Shown: positions 24,448-33,416, numbered from the stretch's first letter. The stretch is 64,000 bases of DNA from Sporomusa ovata DSM 2662 (GCF_000445445.1 NZ_ASXP01000002.1:62001-126000), one strand, 5' to 3'. Program-made: numbers and translations. The notes: a model not told the origin generated them from the letters alone.

Positions 24448-25608
24448 CTACTTATCGGCTTTAACCGATAAATCCTCAATTGTAACCATACTTACTTTTA
24501 AAGGTGTCCCCGGCTGTGCTTTCTGAAAACCTTCGATAACAATACAATCCCCTGCCTGCAAGCCTTCTTGCACAACGCATAGATTACCAACATGCGGCCC
24601 CAGTTTAACTGCGCGGCTTTCCGCCTTATTCCCTTCACCCACAACAGTAACAAAACTCTTACCTAGCATTTCCTGAACTGCCCGTTGCGGAATAAGCATT
24701 GCATTCTTACGGAATTCCCCTTCACACCTGACACGCACAAACATCCCTGGCACCAAGATGTTTTGATCATTAGGAAATATAGCCTGCAAATTGATTGTTC
24801 CCGTATTCTGGGCAATTACGCTGTTAATCTGAGTAACCCTGCCTTCCAGCCCATAATCTGTCCCATCACTAAGATACAATGTAAGATGCTCCCACTGACT
24901 CGGCAACTGTCCATTGCCCATACGCATAAACCGGAGATGCTCCGTTTCACTCATACTAAATTTGACCCACACCGGATCGACTGAGCAAATATTGCCTAAA
25001 ACTGTTTTACCGGCATCAACATAATTACCTACACTTAAATCTTTAATATCAATTCGCCCATCTATTGGTGAAGTAATTAAAGTATCAGCTAAGTCTGCTT
25101 CTGTCTGTTCCACCATGCCACGCCCGGTTTCCACCCGGGCGGCAGCCTGTTGTGCCGCCGCCTCAGCATTGTCTAGCTCTTGTTGAGAAATCGCACCCTG
25201 TTTTGCCAGTTTACGATAACGAATCAAATCCAGTGCAGCCCGGTTATAATCGGCACTGGCTTCTGCCATATTACCTTGCCGGGTAAGCACCGCCGCCTGA
25301 TATGTTCTGGAATCAATGCGAAACAACGGCTGCCCCTGATGCACGGCAGCGCCGCCTGTTACCAGCTTTTCTACGATAATACCGGAGATTCTGGATCTAA
25401 GTTCCACTTGTTCTGTAGCAGTAACCTCACCCACGTACTCATATACAACAGGAGTATCTTTTTGTACAACAGTTACCGCCTTTACAGCTACTTCTTTTGG
25501 CTGAGCCGGCATTGTCTGCTTACTGTTGCCGCATCCTACAAATAGCAAAGCGGAACAAATTATTCCCACCACCAGCATATATTTCCTGAATAATTGTTGT
25601 TTAAACAA
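24448..25608 (-). CDS. RND efflux periplasmic adaptor (membrane fusion protein)
   Basis: 387-residue AcrA-type lipoprotein: lipobox LLFVGC near residue 25, barrel-sandwich hybrid start (YVGEVTATEQVELRSRISGI), a coiled-coil alpha hairpin of about 100 residues (NMAEASADYNRAALDLIRYR...AEAAAQQAAARVE), the ITSPIDGRIDIKDLSVGNYV lipoyl closure, and beta-barrel/MP domains. It links the RND pump to an outer-membrane channel. The TTG start at 25608 has GGAAGGTGAG ahead of it and starts the signal peptide properly; an in-frame ATG 84 bases upstream would add a non-signal tail. It is 11 bases from the pump gene. Confidence 0.93.
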   Translation of the reverse strand: MFKQQLFRKYMLVVGIICSALLFVGCGNSKQTMPAQPKEVAVKAVTVVQKDTPVVYEYVGEVTATEQVELRSRISGIIVEKLVTGGAAVHQGQPLFRIDSRTYQAAVLTRQGNMAEASADYNRAALDLIRYRKLAKQGAISQQELDNAEAAAQQAAARVETGRGMVEQTEADLADTLITSPIDGRIDIKDLSVGNYVDAGKTVLGNICSVDPVWVKFSMSETEHLRFMRMGNGQLPSQWEHLTLYLSDGTDYGLEGRVTQINSVIAQNTGTINLQAIFPNDQNILVPGMFVRVRCEGEFRKNAMLIPQRAVQEMLGKSFVTVVGEGNKAESRAVKLGPHVGNLCVVQEGLQAGDCIVIEGFQKAQPGTPLKVSMVTIEDLSVKADK

Positions 25609-25747
25609 TATCTCACCTTCCTTTTTCTTTAACAACTTTTTGCGAATGATCCCTTTTACCGGATTGCTGATTATACTATAAAGCGAATACATTTGCTTTA
25701 ACAGTATCTGCCGCTACAATTTTCTAAATCTATGTCAATAAAAACAA

Positions 25748-25783
25748 AATCATTGATATTCTTTTCAAATATCAATGATTATT
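25748..25783 (-). terminator. Terminator of small secreted-protein gene
   Basis: AATCATTGATAT / ATATCAATGATT hairpin followed on the minus strand by TTTTGTTTTTATT, 21 bases after the gene at 25804. Confidence 0.75.
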
Positions 25784-25803
25784 GTTTTGTTTATCTTTTC
25801 TTA

Positions 25804-26124
25804 CTAATTGCTGCTATATTCAGGGATGACATCAATGTAATTGCACTTCCTGTCCAATTGCTTGATTACCAAATTAGAATTCATGTCGATTACTTGGACA
25901 TGCGCAACTGTTTCACTGCCCATACCGGTAATCCATGCATGAATTCGAAATCCCCACTCTGGATATTCCAGGTCACGAACAACCGGTTTAGCCATTTCAG
26001 CTATGCGGATTTGCTCCTCTGCGTATGCCTCATCACCATCCCCGTCATTTGCGCTACAAATACCGATATTCATGCTTGCGACCATAGTCATCATTAAAAA
26101 AACAAATAAAAAATTTTTCCTCAT
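25804..26124 (-). CDS. Small secreted protein, unknown function
   Basis: 106 residues: a signal peptide (MRKNFLFVFLMMTMVASMNIGICSA) and a mature part of about 80 residues with an acidic start (NDGDGDEAYAEEQ), then WGFRIHAWITGMGSETVAHV and a C-terminal NYIDVIPEYSSN. The ATG at 26124 is preferred (GAGGAG 8 bases before); a GTG three codons upstream overlaps that site. No family recognised. It follows a SAM methyltransferase gene by 39 bases on the same strand and may share its transcript. Confidence 0.65.
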   Translation of the reverse strand: MRKNFLFVFLMMTMVASMNIGICSANDGDGDEAYAEEQIRIAEMAKPVVRDLEYPEWGFRIHAWITGMGSETVAHVQVIDMNSNLVIKQLDRKCNYIDVIPEYSSN

Positions 26125-26163
26125 TTTCTTCACTCCTCAAAATAATCCTCGTACTTTAAATAC

Positions 26164-26763
26164 TTATTTTGCACTACACTGAATCATATAGTTGTAACCA
26201 AGGTCAACTAAATTGATCATTTCAAATCCGTACTGGGTCATTGCTCTTTCGACTTCCTCCGGTGATAAACGCATATGTTTAGGAGGGCCAAAAGGCATAT
26301 CTTCTTTTTTGCACTCGATAATTGCCACCCGTCCGCCATATTTTAAAATGCGGTGAAGTTCACTGAAAATAGTCCTTCTATTATCCATTTCAACAGCATG
26401 TAACACAGTCGAGAGCAAACAAATATCAATGGACTGGCTCTCAATAGGCAATGGAGCAGTGATATCGGCAACAATTGTTTTGATATTCCTAAATCCCTGT
26501 GAATTGACTTCTGCCCTCAAACTCTCAATCATATCTTCTCTAATATCCATCGCATATACCAAACCTGAATCACCAACACTTTGTGAAGCTCGCTTTGTAT
26601 AATCCCCAGCACCGCAGCCCATATCAAGAAATATATCGCCTTCATTAATGCTCAGTTCACTGAATACCTGCTTTGAATCATGCATATCAAAACTACTAGG
26701 TCGACGTACACATTTCTTATGTTGAAAACTGTAATCAACTCTACTAGTAGTGCCGTTACTCAA
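26164..26763 (-). CDS. Class I SAM-dependent methyltransferase
   Basis: 199-residue methyltransferase. Motif I is FLDMGCGAGDYTKRAS (about residues 45-60), an acidic residue ends strand 2 (YAMDIRED), motif II/III is VADITAPLPIESQSIDICLL, then STVLHAVEM (motif IV) and RILKYGGRVAIIECKKED (post motif). UbiE/Methyltransf_11-like; substrate unknown. The TTG start has GGGGGGATAGAG ahead. The N-terminus contains HKKCVRRPSSFDMHDS, short of a full extra domain. Upstream is 450 bases without an intact gene. Confidence 0.85.
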   Translation of the reverse strand: MSNGTTSRVDYSFQHKKCVRRPSSFDMHDSKQVFSELSINEGDIFLDMGCGAGDYTKRASQSVGDSGLVYAMDIREDMIESLRAEVNSQGFRNIKTIVADITAPLPIESQSIDICLLSTVLHAVEMDNRRTIFSELHRILKYGGRVAIIECKKEDMPFGPPKHMRLSPEEVERAMTQYGFEMINLVDLGYNYMIQCSAK

Positions 26764-27214
26764 CTCTATCCCCCCTTTTTATTATTTTGGACAGGCTTCA
26801 GGCAGTCTCTACCCATTCTGCCACTCCTTCCACTGCAAAGCGGAGCAACCCACTCCCTCAACCAGCAGATAATGCTTTGATCATTATACTTAAACATAGC
26901 CTCACCTTCCTTACTTATTGACAGATGTTTGATAACAATTCTCGATTTGGATTAATTGTATTATAATGCAGATCGTTTAATATAGCAGTATCTACCGCTA
27001 CGGTTTATACTTTTTATAATTGCAAAATATTCACCTAATGAATAATATCACCATATATACCATGGGCACTTTCCATAATCAACATCACTGGCATGCGGCC
27101 CCAGGATGTGCATTCCCAATATTTGTAGCCGCCGCGGCAATAATTTTTACCAGTCCATCAGCTTCACCCATTGTTACCGCTGTACCGTTAGCAGCAAAAT
27201 TAACTTTACTGGAC
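26764..27214. other. Gene-poor stretch with an unidentified coding scrap
   Basis: No intact gene. On the minus strand near 27085-27210 one frame reads SSKVNFAANGTAVTMGEADG then LVKIIAAAATNIGNAHPGAA before a stop. It looks like protein but I cannot place its family. It follows the wrecked gcvPA fragment and may come from the same lost operon or from a neighbouring gene. An AT-rich segment at 26880-27000 could hold a promoter for the methyltransferase. Confidence 0.35.
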
Positions 27215-27398
27215 TTGTACTCAACACACTCGCATTCCTACCGGCCATAGCCGCCAGGTGGGCTGCCAATTCAGTTCAGACATAGCCTGCTGCGGCAAAT
27301 TCAGCGGGCGGTTCAGCCGCAAGCAGCAGGAATACGCCCACAGCCGTCAGCATTGCCTTGCGGTCTTGCGGGGTGTGCGGCAGATAGCTCCACGGCAT
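27215..27398 (-). pseudogene. gcvPA: Glycine dehydrogenase subunit 1 (gcvPA) N-terminal remnant
   Basis: After an ATG 2 bases beyond the gcvH stop, the sequence reads MPWSYLPHTPQDRKAMLTAV, the start of GcvPA (Y.PHT..D...ML..IG). Later RLNRPLNLPQQAMSEL and then ELAAHLAAMAGRNASVL appear in other frames, matching the PLNLP...SE.E....L..MA.RN region. About 60 codons with two or more frameshifts and an internal loss remain; the PLP-enzyme body is gone. Confidence 0.75.
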
Positions 27399-27399
27399 G

Positions 27400-27546
27400 T
27401 TAATGCCCTCCCTCAGCCACAAACTGCTCATAGATTTCGCTGTCTAACAGTTCAGCAAGTTCAGCACTGTCGATGATTTCAATTTTAGCAATCCAGCCTT
27501 CACCATATGGGTCTTTGGAATACTTAAATTCTTTAGGAATATTCAT
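27400..27546 (-). pseudogene. gcvH: Glycine cleavage H protein with internal deletion
   Basis: The frame begins MNIPKEFKYSKD (GcvH N-terminus) behind a good AAAGGGG site. It jumps at once to PYGEGWIAKIEIIDSAELAE then LLDSEIYEQFVAEGGH, the GcvH C-terminus. The roughly 80 central residues, including the lipoyl-Lys segment (ESVKA-type), are missing but the frame is kept. The product cannot carry lipoate, so the glycine cleavage system encoded here is dead. Confidence 0.85.
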
Positions 27547-27599
27547 TATTATTTCCCCTTTCTGTGCGCACGTTGCGCGCTTCATATATATTTCACAGA

Positions 27600-29917
27600 A
27601 ATCATCGCTCCTGCGTTGCGATGTAAGACAACCGACTTACCTCACGCGAAAGCCTCTGGGGGACAACAGCATGTCGGTAAAGTCAGGATTAGACAGCGCC
27701 TGCTGTCGAGTGGCCTGGCGAGTCAGGCCATATATGGTAAAGCCTTTGGGGCTGAATCCGGGTCTGTGGCCAGGAACGCTGCCGGACATTCCGGTATCAA
27801 TGGGTATCTCCAATATAGGAGAGATTGGGTATAAGCAGGCCCATTGACACACCTGTGGTAAGCAGGGTAACGACCAACCGGATACCTACGTATGGATACA
27901 CTATATGGGGTTGTCAAACGTGACCTGCCTAAGTACCCCTTCGGTATATGGCAGAGAGCCCTAATAGTAGCCTAACGACCTTCTGTAATGGAAGGTCCAT
28001 GGTGAAGGGGGGCAGTATTCCAAGTTCCCATTTTGAAAGGAGTTGCTTTGAATGGAGCAATCGAAACTCATGCAGAAATTGGAAGGTTATCGTCGTCGAA
28101 ACGCCGCCAATCATGAGTATGTCAACAGTGATCTCTATCGGCTATTGTACGATAAGGATTTGTACATCATTGCCTACAACTCCGTCAAGTCTAATGATGG
28201 TGCAGAAACATCTGGCTCTGATGGCACTTCTCTGCACGGCTTTTGCCAAGAGTGGGTTGCTGAACTGATCGCTGCCATGCACGCTGAGTCCTATCAGCCT
28301 CAGCCAAACAAAACCATGATGATACCAAAGAGTAACGGGAAAATGCGCAAGTTAAGTTTTCCCAACGGTAAGGACAAACTTGTTCAGGAGGCCATCCGCA
28401 TTATCTTAGAATGTATCTACGAGCCTACCTTTTCCGGCCTCTCCCATGGATTCCGGCCAAAACGTTCTACACAAAGTGCCATCGCCGAGGTAGAGACTTG
28501 GAACGGTACCATTTGGTTCCTTGAGGGTGACATTACCGCTTGTTTTGATGAAATTGACCATCGCATACTGGAGTCAATACTTCGAGAACGGATTAACGAT
28601 GAGCGCTTTATCCGCCTCATTAATAAAGTTCTCAAGGCCGGTTATTTCGATATGCAGCATAGTTATCACAGGAATAAAACCGGAAACGCTCAAGGCTCTT
28701 GCTGTAGCCCCATTCTCTGCAACATCTATCTTGATAAGCTGGACCGATTTATGGAGTCCATTATCAACCGTGACACGCTGGGGGACTACCGCAGACAAAA
28801 TCCACAATACGCCAAGGCTAGGTACCAGTACAAGAAAGCAGTCAACAATGGCTGCGATTCGAAGATGGTTAATGCCTTGTTAAACGAAATGAACAAGCTC
28901 CCGTCTACAGACAGATATGACCCTCATTTTCGCAGAATAAAATATGTGCGCTATGCGGATGATTTTCTGATTGGCCTGATCGCCCCTAAAGCGTATGCAG
29001 TGAATTTAAAACAACAACTCAAGGATTTCCTCCAAAACAAACTCTGTCTCCGGTTAAGCGACGAGAAAACTAAAATTACACATTCCGCTGATCATGACGT
29101 AGCTTTTCTGGGTTATATTATCCGCAAAGGCTATGGCAAGCACAGTAAATTTCAAATCCGCCCTTTTGATTCAGCCCTCTGTGTCCATATGAATACGGAG
29201 GGTATCTTGAACAAACTGCGGGATAACGGTATGTGTACTGCAATTGGCTATCCTATCGGCATCACCCGGCTTCTTCGAGAGCTTCCGGAAGACATCATCA
29301 AGTATGGTAACCAAGTTTTGCGAGGATTGTTAACTCAGCAGCGCGGTTGCTGCAATTTCTTTGAAGGTTGGCGTATCCAATACGTTGTGCAGTTTTCCAT
29401 CGCTAAAACCCTAGCTCGCAAGTTTGACATCAGCCTCAAGAAAGTGTTTGCTCGCTATGGTAAGGCACTCACTGTGAATTATGAAAACGCCAAGGGTTAC
29501 GCCCGTTCGGTCAGTTTGGCTCTGTACAAATCATTTGCACGACAAAAGAGTTTCTTTGCTACCATTAAGTCGGCTATCGCATCTTTTCAACTACCTGACT
29601 ACAGTTTGATAAATCCGCTTTCCCGGACTTGCTACATTTGCGGCAATCCGCATCATCATGTCAGCATGTATCACAGGAAAACGAAAAAGAAACTCGTCAA
29701 GCCCTATTCACCGATTATCACCGTCATGCTTGCAATTAATCGACGGCAGATACCGCTGTGCCGGGATTGCTTTGCTAGGGTTGATGCTAACAGCTTCCAA
29801 CTCAATCAACTCAACCGACGATAATTTTTTTTTTGGAATATGGAGAGCCGTATGCGGTGAAAGTCGCTTGTACGGTTCGGGAAGGGGTGGGTTACTTTGT
29901 TAATCCACCTATTTCAT
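27600..29917 (+). mobile_element. Group II intron (full length) antisense to gcv operon
   Basis: A 2.3-kb group II intron on the plus strand. The 5' ribozyme part (about 27600-28050) is stem-loop rich and without coding. The reverse transcriptase gene lies in domain IV. Domain V is unmistakable at 29845-29878 (GAGCCGTATGCGGTGAAAG then TCGCTTGTACGGTTC), followed by a domain VI hairpin (GGGTGGGTTA...TAATCCACC) and a probable 3' end at ATTTCAT (29917). The 5' end is uncertain: a GTGCG at 27564 or a GTTGCG near 27614 are candidates. It separates a glycine riboswitch from the remains of gcvH. Confidence 0.85.
28052..29824 (+). CDS. ltrA: Group II intron reverse transcriptase/maturase
   Basis: 590-residue intron-encoded protein. 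RT blocks are visible: KLSFPNGKDKLVQEAIRIIL (RT1), HGFRPKRSTQSAI (RT2), FLEGDITACFDEIDHRIL (RT3), NAQGSCCSPILCNIYLDKLD (RT4), KYVRYADDFLIGLI with the catalytic YADD (RT5), DEKTKITHSADHDVAFLGY (RT6-7); then domain X (maturase) and a C-terminal CYICG...HHHVSMYH...RRQIPLCRDC region resembling a degenerate HNH zinc endonuclease. It splices and mobilises the host intron. The frame is intact. The ATG has GAAAGGAG ahead; the region before the RT1 block is long. Confidence 0.93.
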   Translation: MEQSKLMQKLEGYRRRNAANHEYVNSDLYRLLYDKDLYIIAYNSVKSNDGAETSGSDGTSLHGFCQEWVAELIAAMHAESYQPQPNKTMMIPKSNGKMRKLSFPNGKDKLVQEAIRIILECIYEPTFSGLSHGFRPKRSTQSAIAEVETWNGTIWFLEGDITACFDEIDHRILESILRERINDERFIRLINKVLKAGYFDMQHSYHRNKTGNAQGSCCSPILCNIYLDKLDRFMESIINRDTLGDYRRQNPQYAKARYQYKKAVNNGCDSKMVNALLNEMNKLPSTDRYDPHFRRIKYVRYADDFLIGLIAPKAYAVNLKQQLKDFLQNKLCLRLSDEKTKITHSADHDVAFLGYIIRKGYGKHSKFQIRPFDSALCVHMNTEGILNKLRDNGMCTAIGYPIGITRLLRELPEDIIKYGNQVLRGLLTQQRGCCNFFEGWRIQYVVQFSIAKTLARKFDISLKKVFARYGKALTVNYENAKGYARSVSLALYKSFARQKSFFATIKSAIASFQLPDYSLINPLSRTCYICGNPHHHVSMYHRKTKKKLVKPYSPIITVMLAINRRQIPLCRDCFARVDANSFQLNQLNRR

Positions 29918-29944
29918 CTAGTAAAATGGTACATTCGGACAAAC

Positions 29945-29985
29945 TAAAAACAGAGGCAAAGGGAACGATTCCCTTTACCTCTGTC
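29945..29985 (-). terminator. Expression-platform terminator of the glycine riboswitch
   Basis: Minus-strand stem ACAGAGGTAAAGGGAA / TTCCCTTTGCCTCTGT followed by TTTTTAG. Its 5' arm overlaps the 3' end of the glycine aptamer (GGACAGAGG), so glycine binding would free the transcript to continue. Confidence 0.85.
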
Positions 29986-30062
29986 CATTGTACCTGAGAG
30001 ATTTGCCCTATAGGACTCCCCATCGGTAACACCCGCATAAGCGGATGCGCTCTCCGAGTATA
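29978..30062 (-). ncRNA. Glycine riboswitch (single aptamer)
   Basis: Minus strand shows the glycine aptamer consensus: CTCGGAGAGCGC, a P2/P3 hairpin (ATCCGCTTATGCGGGTG), ACCGATGGGG, CAAATCTCTCAGGTAC, ATGGACAGAGG. Only one aptamer fits between the serS stop and the terminator. Glycine riboswitches normally activate gcv genes; here the next thing downstream is the back end of a group II intron, then gcvH/gcvPA wreckage, so the switch has no functional target. Confidence 0.9.
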
Positions 30063-30073
30063 GTCCGGTTATT

Positions 30074-31342
30074 TTATTTGATTACATCAACACCCATATA
30101 GGGGCGCAACAATTCAGGTATAATAACCGAACCGTCTTCCTGTTGATAGTTCTCCAAAATAGCAGCTACTGTCCGGCCAATTGCTACACCGGAGCCATTT
30201 AGAGTATGAACAAATTCCGGCTTACCTTTGGGCTCACGGCGAAACTTGATTTCAGCGCGCCGGGCCTGAAAATCCTCAAAGTTGGAACAGGACGAGATTT
30301 CGCGATACGCGTTAAAGCTGGGCAACCAGACCTCAAGGTCATAGGTCTTGGCCGAAGAAAAGCCCATATCACCCGTACTCAGCAGCATGGTACGGTATGG
30401 AAGACCTAACAGTTGCAAAACCTTTTCGGCATTTAGGGTCAGCTTTTCCAGCTCGCTATAAGATTCTTCCGGCAAACTGAATTTAACCATTTCTACCTTA
30501 TTAAACTGGTGCTGACGGATAAGGCCGCGAGTATCGCGACCGGCCGCACCGGCCTCAGCCCGGAAACAGGCGCTATAGGCAGTATAACAGAGCGGTAGAT
30601 CCTTGGCATCCAAAATTTCCTGGCGATGCAGGTTAGTAATAGGCACCTCGGCTGTTGGGATAAGATAATAGTTCAGACCTTCCAGTTTGAACATATCCTC
30701 GGCAAACTTGGGTAATTGACCGGTACCGGTCATACTGGCCTCGTTGACAATAAAAGGGGGGAAAAATTCGGTATAGCCGTGCTCTTTGGTATGAAGGTCC
30801 AGCATGAAATTGATAAGTGAACGTTCTAACCGGGAACCTAAGCCCCGGTAAAAGGTAAATCTCGCCCCTGTTACCTTGCCGCCCCGTTCAAAATCAAGAA
30901 TCCCCAGCTTTTCACCGATCTCCCAATGGGCTTTCGGTTCAAAAGCAAACTCCTTCGGCGTACCCCAGCGGCGCATTTCCTGATTGTCCTGTTCATCTTT
31001 GCCTACAGGTACGGAGGCATGTGGCACATTGGGTATGCTCATGATAATGTCGGCAAGCCCAGTTTCGACTTCCTTTATCTTGGCATCAATTGCGCTAATA
31101 CTGTCGCCTACTTCCCGCATTTCGGCAATCATATCATCGGCATTTTCCTTGGCTTTCTTCTTTTGACTAATCTCCTGCGAAACAGTATTCCGCTTGTTCT
31201 TGAGCGTTTCAACCTCAGCTAATAGCTCCCGCCGTTCTTTTTCGAGCTTGATAAATTCTGTCAAACTCATCGCCGATCCCCTGTTTTTTAGTGCTTGTTC
31301 CACAATTTCAGGGTTACTCCGCACAAATTTAATATCCAACAT
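30074..31342 (-). CDS. serS: Seryl-tRNA synthetase
   Basis: 422-residue class II synthetase: an N-terminal coiled-coil arm (residues about 25-105, rich in KERRELLAEVETLKNKRN), motif 2 CFRAEAGAAGRDTRGLIRQH with FNKVEMVKF, and motif 3 with SGVAIGRTVAAILENYQ. It charges tRNA-Ser and, with the tRNA-Sec in this window, provides Ser-tRNA-Sec for selenocysteine. The ATG at 31342 (MLDIKFVRSNPE) is chosen for its AAGGAGG; a longer frame upstream reads into the T-box terminator. Controlled by a T-box leader. Confidence 0.96.
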   Translation of the reverse strand: MLDIKFVRSNPEIVEQALKNRGSAMSLTEFIKLEKERRELLAEVETLKNKRNTVSQEISQKKKAKENADDMIAEMREVGDSISAIDAKIKEVETGLADIIMSIPNVPHASVPVGKDEQDNQEMRRWGTPKEFAFEPKAHWEIGEKLGILDFERGGKVTGARFTFYRGLGSRLERSLINFMLDLHTKEHGYTEFFPPFIVNEASMTGTGQLPKFAEDMFKLEGLNYYLIPTAEVPITNLHRQEILDAKDLPLCYTAYSACFRAEAGAAGRDTRGLIRQHQFNKVEMVKFSLPEESYSELEKLTLNAEKVLQLLGLPYRTMLLSTGDMGFSSAKTYDLEVWLPSFNAYREISSCSNFEDFQARRAEIKFRREPKGKPEFVHTLNGSGVAIGRTVAAILENYQQEDGSVIIPELLRPYMGVDVIK

Positions 31343-31364
31343 ATGGTTCTTCCTCCTTAACATA

Positions 31365-31590
31365 AAAAATTCCCGTCCCTTATGATAGGGACGGGAATTT
31401 AGTTCCCGCGTTGCCACCCTGCTTGACTACCAACAGTCCACTTGACACGCATAACGGACGTGGACCGTGCGGCTCCTCACCGCATGCTCAGAGGGTGGAT
31501 AGCATAATGCTGTTACTGGCTCGCACCTTACGCCAGTTCTCTGAAAACGCTCCATCATGCATGCCCTGTCATTGCATCTAACGATATCAA
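31365..31590 (-). ncRNA. T-box leader of serS
   Basis: Minus strand: a stem I region with AGAGAACTGGCG...GCGAGCCAG, a long middle stem, then the T-box sequence AGGGTGGCAACGCGGG (31403-31420) and the terminator AATTCCCGTCCCT / AGGGACGGGAATT followed by TTTTTTATG. Uncharged tRNA, presumably tRNA-Ser from the gene context, would stabilise the antiterminator. The specifier codon was not assigned with certainty. Confidence 0.9.
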
Positions 31591-31818
31591 GATACAATTA
31601 TTATGTATTATAAAATTATACATTATTCAGCACAGAATGTAAAGTACTGGCAGCACCGTATCATCCATGACTAGCTAAATACCCTTGACATAACCATTAA
31701 AGTTTTTCCTGTACCGATCTTTTATTATCCTTTTTCACAAAAGGATTTTCCTGTAAGTTACGCGAACTAACCCATATTCGAAGTAAACAATTACTATCAA
31801 GCAAGGAGGTCATCGTAC

Positions 31819-32490
31819 ATGTTCTCTTCTATTTCTGATCTTGAAAGTGCACTATTATCCTGCGACCAATGTAAATTGTGTCAGGAAAATAATCATGGGC
31901 CAACATCATACAATGGTTCTGCTTGTAGCCCATTAGCTATTATTGGCGAGGGACCCGGTGGCGTCGAGGATGAATATGGGGTGCCTTTAGTAGGACCATC
32001 CGGTCAATTATTAGATAAGGCCTTATGGAGCGTAGGTGTAACAAGAGATAAAGCTTACACTTCAAATGTTATAAAATGCAGACCTAATAAAAATCGCACG
32101 CCAACCGTAGAGGAAGGTGAATTTTGCGCTAGTCTATGGTTAGATAAAGAAATAGCAATAATCCAGCCAAAAGTTATTATTGCTTTAGGCAGTGTAGCTC
32201 TAAAATATCTGCTGGCGCCCACTGCTCGAATTACCAAAGACCGGGGGCACTGGTTTACTACAAAATATAACATCCCGGCGATTGCCACTTACCACCCGGC
32301 TTACCTCCTGCGACTAACCGGCAAAGATCTGGTTAAGGCCAAGTGGGAGGTATATTATGACATGAAAGCCGCCGTAGAAAAATGCCAGGAACTGGCTCCT
32401 GGTAATGACTTAAAATCTGAAACCATTCCAAACTTACTAGAACTATACAATGAACGAAAAATTAGCAGATTAAGCAAAAATTCCTTATAA
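31819..32490 (+). CDS. Family 4 uracil-DNA glycosylase
   Basis: 223-residue Fe-S uracil-DNA glycosylase (type 4 / SPO1-polymerase-like). Evidence: N-terminal CDQCKLC cluster (Cys 15, 18, 21), motif 1 GEGPGGVEDEYGVPLVGPSG, YTSNVIKCRPNKNRTP carrying another cluster Cys, IIALGSVALKYLL, and motif 2 TYHPAYLLR. It removes uracil from DNA. AAGGAGG ribosome site 10 bases ahead. The last 40 residues are a divergent, Asn/Lys-rich tail. Monocistronic, followed by a perfect terminator. Confidence 0.88.
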   Translation: MFSSISDLESALLSCDQCKLCQENNHGPTSYNGSACSPLAIIGEGPGGVEDEYGVPLVGPSGQLLDKALWSVGVTRDKAYTSNVIKCRPNKNRTPTVEEGEFCASLWLDKEIAIIQPKVIIALGSVALKYLLAPTARITKDRGHWFTTKYNIPAIATYHPAYLLRLTGKDLVKAKWEVYYDMKAAVEKCQELAPGNDLKSETIPNLLELYNERKISRLSKNSL

Positions 32491-32497
32491 AAGCATA

Positions 32498-32519
32498 AGA
32501 TGGGGTTTAAACCCCATCT
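32498..32519. terminator. Bidirectional terminator hairpin
   Basis: Palindrome AGATGGGGTTT / AAACCCCATCT between the convergent glycosylase and flavoprotein genes. It touches the stop codon of the latter. Confidence 0.75.
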
Positions 32520-33394
32520 CAAGCCAAGTCTATTTTATCAATATACGTTATCGCACTCAGCACAGCGACAAGCCCTTCGCCAGTGGCCTTGGCTATTTGC
32601 CAGGGTTTTCCGGTGCAATCACCGGCAGCAAATACCCCGGGGATGCTAGTTGACATGTCCCGGTTGACCTTGATGACTTCACCCTCTAATTCCAAGCCTG
32701 GCAACAGATTCTCAACAGGGTCGGACTGACGCATAATAAAAACCCCATGCAATTTAATTTCTTCCTTATCTGTTACTAGCTTTTCCACTTGTCCGTCACC
32801 AACAATAGCCTTCGGTTTGGCCGAAAGTACCTTAATCGGTGCCCGCATCTTAGTAAAGTCACCTTTATACTGCGGCAGAAAATAAACATTACGGCATAGT
32901 TCACTTAAAAATACCGTTTCGTTCTCACCTTCCTCAGTATAGGAAATAACAGCTACATCCTTCCCTTCAAACATCCGGCCATCGCAGGTAGCGCAGTAGC
33001 TGACTCCCCGGCCCAATAGCTCCCGCTCGCCTTCGAATAAGAGAGTGCTTACCACGCCGGTAGCAAATATAACAGCCTTGGCTTCATAGGTAGTCTGCGG
33101 TGTGAGCAGGGTAAACATGTTGTCACCGGGAAATACGTTCATCACCTTTTCTTTAACAAGCTTCGGCCCATGGGCCAGCACATGTCCGGTAAAATGCTGC
33201 ATCAGACCTTTGCCGCTAACCTCCGGCAATCCCAAATAATTATCAACCTTATGCGCTTTTTGCAGTTTTTCACTAAAATCGAGATGTTCAAACACCGCAA
33301 TGTTCTTATTGCGAATGCGTCCTGTCAATGCGGCAGACAACCCTGCCGGGCCACCACCGATAATGGCAATATCAAACTTGTTATCTTCGGCCAT
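32519..33394 (-). CDS. Thioredoxin-reductase-like flavoprotein lacking NADPH motif
   Basis: 291-residue FAD protein of the TrxB family: FAD site IIGGGPAGLSAAL (11-23), redox-active CATC at 134-137 (SYCATCDG), and second FAD motif GVFAAGDCTGKPWQIAKATG near the end. In canonical TrxB the CxxC is followed by a GGGDSA nucleotide motif and an HRR basic patch that bind NADPH. Here the region reads VAVISYTEEGENETVFLSEL and neither is present. Known TrxR-like enzymes without these motifs include the ferredoxin-dependent flavin thioredoxin reductases of clostridia. So it may take electrons from ferredoxin, fitting an anaerobe. Ribosome site AAGGAGG. It follows an Fe-S aldo/keto reductase gene by 22 bases. 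Confidence 0.8.
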   Translation of the reverse strand: MAEDNKFDIAIIGGGPAGLSAALTGRIRNKNIAVFEHLDFSEKLQKAHKVDNYLGLPEVSGKGLMQHFTGHVLAHGPKLVKEKVMNVFPGDNMFTLLTPQTTYEAKAVIFATGVVSTLLFEGERELLGRGVSYCATCDGRMFEGKDVAVISYTEEGENETVFLSELCRNVYFLPQYKGDFTKMRAPIKVLSAKPKAIVGDGQVEKLVTDKEEIKLHGVFIMRQSDPVENLLPGLELEGEVIKVNRDMSTSIPGVFAAGDCTGKPWQIAKATGEGLVAVLSAITYIDKIDLA

Positions 33395-33416
33395 ATGTAT
33401 ATTCCTCCTTGTATTA

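Noticed and set aside
27604..28050. Several open frames on both strands between gcvH and the reverse transcriptase
   Set aside because: They lie in the group II intron ribozyme region, overlap each other, and lack ribosome sites and family motifs. Structure, not coding, explains the sequence.
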